This document shows positions 13,448 through 14,314 of a stretch of DNA of 14,314 bases, in pieces. The stretch spans positions 1 to 14,314 of the forward strand of contig JBOFTV010000087.1 of assembly GCA_051652245.1 (NCBI GenBank), in the 5' to 3' direction. How positions within the stretch are numbered: position 1 is the stretch's first letter; each line of letters starts with the position of its first letter. A program made the translations under genes and the position numbers. The DNA comes from BHER01 sp051652245. GTDB lineage: Bacteria > Bacillota_I > Bacilli_A > Culicoidibacterales > Culicoidibacteraceae. The notes beneath the pieces are model-generated. The model made no database searches. It had not been told where the DNA came from and saw only the letters and a list, made by a program, of their open reading frames with translations.

Positions 13448-13575
13448 TGATGAGGGATACTATATAAAAGCGATGCCTGCACATCTTTTAATATCAATGT
13501 TTGTAAGTTAAGAGATGCTATAACCGTTTCTTGATAAAACATCAAAAAAATCAGAAAATAGAGGGCATTGTATAA
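13448..13575. other. Non-coding stretch between htrA promoters and the insertion sequence
   Basis: I see no gene, RNA or terminator in this AT-rich stretch. Together with the htrA promoter area and the IS left end it makes a gene-free region of about 400 bases (13304-13730). Confidence 0.5.
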
Positions 13576-13635
13576 GAGGCTGCTGAAAAAGTACGATAGT
13601 TTTCTACAAAGCATTAAGGAATAATTATTTTAATA

Positions 13636-13685
13636 AAATAGGGTGATTGTAATCTTCTGAAAGAAGAGGAACAATTGCCCTATTT
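13636..13685 (+). repeat. Long hairpin in the IS left end
   Basis: AAATAGGGTGATTGT (13636-13650) pairs with ACAATTGCCCTATTT (13671-13685) over 15 bp with two G-U pairs. An inner TCTTCT-GAA-AGAAGA stem (13653-13667) completes an almost continuous 50-nt hairpin. It lies upstream of the IS promoter and could stop readthrough transcription or protect the IS from outside transcription; the T run after it is short. Confidence 0.7.
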
Positions 13686-13707
13686 CTGTTATGTTACTTT
13701 ATAGAAA

Positions 13708-13716
13708 TGGTATAAT
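13708..13716 (+). promoter_or_regulatory. IS transposase promoter (extended -10)
   Basis: TGG-TATAAT (13708-13716) is a perfect extended -10 element. It is followed by an AAAGGTGATG ribosome binding and start-like region (13728-13737). The ATG there now runs into a stop after nine codons because of the internal deletion. Confidence 0.5.
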
Positions 13717-13730
13717 TATAAGTAGAAAAA

Positions 13731-14285
13731 GGTGATGGTGTATACTCAGAAGCAGACAATTTAGCTTATGCGAAGGCAGAAAAATTTGAACTCGCTTCGA
13801 AATTAAGTAAAAGTGTCACACATGGAAATGGTAAGAATAAAGAAAAATTCTCGTATAATAAGGACGCGAATATGTATGTTTGCGAGGCTGAACATATGGC
13901 TATCAGAAAAGTAATGTCTGGGAGTAAGTCAGATAGCAAAGGTAGAAACACACAGGTTGAAAGTTATTTTTTTGATATTGAAAAGTGTAAGACTTGTCCC
14001 TTTAAAGATGGCTGTTATAAAGATGGTGCAAAAAGTAAATCGTTCTCTGTCAAAATAAAACAAGCTATCCACATCGAGTATATGGAAACAGAACGTTTTC
14101 AAGAACTATATGATAAACGATACAAAATAGAAGCTAAAAATGGCGAACTTAAAACAAGGTATGGTTATTCAACCGCACAAGGATGTGGTCTTTTAGGTAT
14201 GACCATACAGGCTGCATCTACTATCTTCCTCGCAAATATGAAACGAATTATCAAGTTAAAAGAGCAAAAAAGCGAAAGTATCTAA
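13731..14285 (+). pseudogene. IS1182-family transposase, C-terminal remnant
   Basis: The open frame runs from the stop at 13719-13721 to 14285. Transposase-like sequence is recognisable from GDGVYSEADNLAYAKAEKF (from 13731), through ELASKLSKSVTHGNGKN, KFSYNKDANMYVCEAEHMAIRK, the cysteine cluster CKTCPFKDGC, and ERYKIEAKNGEL-type (here DKRYKIEAKNGELKTRYGYSTAQGCGLLGM) to the C-terminal IFLANMKRIIKL. This is roughly the last third of an IS1182 DDE transposase, with the final catalytic Glu region kept but the N-terminal DNA-binding and first Asp regions lost. The frame has no start at the original ribosome binding site. An internal ATG at 13872 with AAGGA 7 nt upstream could give a 137-residue fragment, which could not transpose alone. 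Confidence 0.85.
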
Positions 14286-14307
14286 TAAAAATACCTTCGC
14301 TTTTTTT
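14266..14307 (+). terminator. Tail hairpin of the IS transposase gene
   Basis: AAAAAAGCGAAAGTAT (14266-14281) pairs with ATACCTTCGCTTTTTT (14291-14306) with one A-C mismatch, and the 3' arm ends in a seven-T run. The transposase stop codon lies in the loop. It acts as an intrinsic terminator at the IS right end. Confidence 0.8.
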
Positions 14308-14314
14308 GAACCTC

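Larger units (their letters stand above)
13576..14314 (+). mobile_element. Internally deleted IS1182-family element
   Basis: The left end probably starts at GAGGCTGCTGAAAAAG (13576-13591). The last bases of the window, read on the minus strand, start GAGGTTCAAAAAAAGCGA, which is an imperfect inverted match (GAGG, A run, CGA shared), so the right end may coincide with the window edge or lie just beyond. Between them are a long hairpin, an extended -10 promoter, the last third or so of an IS1182-type transposase and a tail hairpin. About 740 bp remain, while family members are usually well over 1.5 kb. Target duplication cannot be checked because the right flank is missing. Confidence 0.7.

Noticed and set aside
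13448..13575. Small RNA or CRISPR-like repeats in the gene-free stretch
   Set aside because: No regular repeats, no promoter-terminator pair and no stable hairpin were visible.
13738..13767. Transposase start at the old ribosome binding site (ATG 13735 or GTG 13738)
   Set aside because: That frame stops after nine codons and is not the frame that encodes the transposase remnant.

Overview
The window is AT-rich and reads as a chromosomal segment of a low-GC Gram-positive bacterium (Bacillota, probably Bacilli or a close neighbour). Support comes from strong AGGAGG-type ribosome binding sites, sigma-A-like promoters, TGA used as a stop (pgl-like gene and ruvB, so not the Mollicutes code), an SsbB-like short SSB, and a CiaRH/HtrA-type envelope-stress pair. 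I cannot assign a genus. Most of the window is core genome; the right end is a broken insertion sequence.

Left part (1-6191), all on the minus strand. Reading in the direction of transcription, an operon ruvA-ruvB-queA-truB-ribF (Holliday-junction branch migration, queuosine synthesis, tRNA pseudouridine-55, FMN/FAD synthesis) starts from an extended -10 promoter at about 6235. Its genes are 11-17 nt apart or overlapping, and ruvB, truB and ribF start at TTG or GTG. After about 265 nt, rpsO has its own promoter, a structured leader and a terminator. It is followed by a 6-phosphogluconolactonase-type beta-propeller gene and the first codons of one more gene that leaves the window.

Middle part (6192-10054). 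A short competence-type ssb diverges from ruvA and converges on lepA. lepA and rpsT diverge from overlapping promoters. Next is a membrane-anchored protein with the YkuE-like metallophosphoesterase fold in which every recognisable metal-ligand motif is altered, so it is probably a pseudoenzyme.

Right part (10057-14314). A two-component system (OmpR-type regulator and HAMP-less sensor kinase) lies directly downstream of an HtrA-type serine protease, all on the minus strand. The htrA promoter contains a perfect TTTAAG-N5-TTTAAG direct repeat, the pattern known for CiaR of streptococci. This suggests the neighbouring regulator controls htrA and that the three genes form a CiaRH-HtrA-like surface protein quality-control module. 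The HtrA itself is unusual: it has a cytosolic N-terminal extension of about 125 residues and no PDZ domain. The window ends in an IS1182-family element whose internal part is deleted, leaving the left end, a hairpin, the promoter and the last third or so of the transposase.

I did not find CRISPR arrays, tRNA or rRNA genes, or a convincing wholly new multi-gene system. The most notable points are the pseudo-phosphoesterase, the CiaR-like site with the PDZ-less HtrA, and several leader structures (rpsO, ssb, rpsT).
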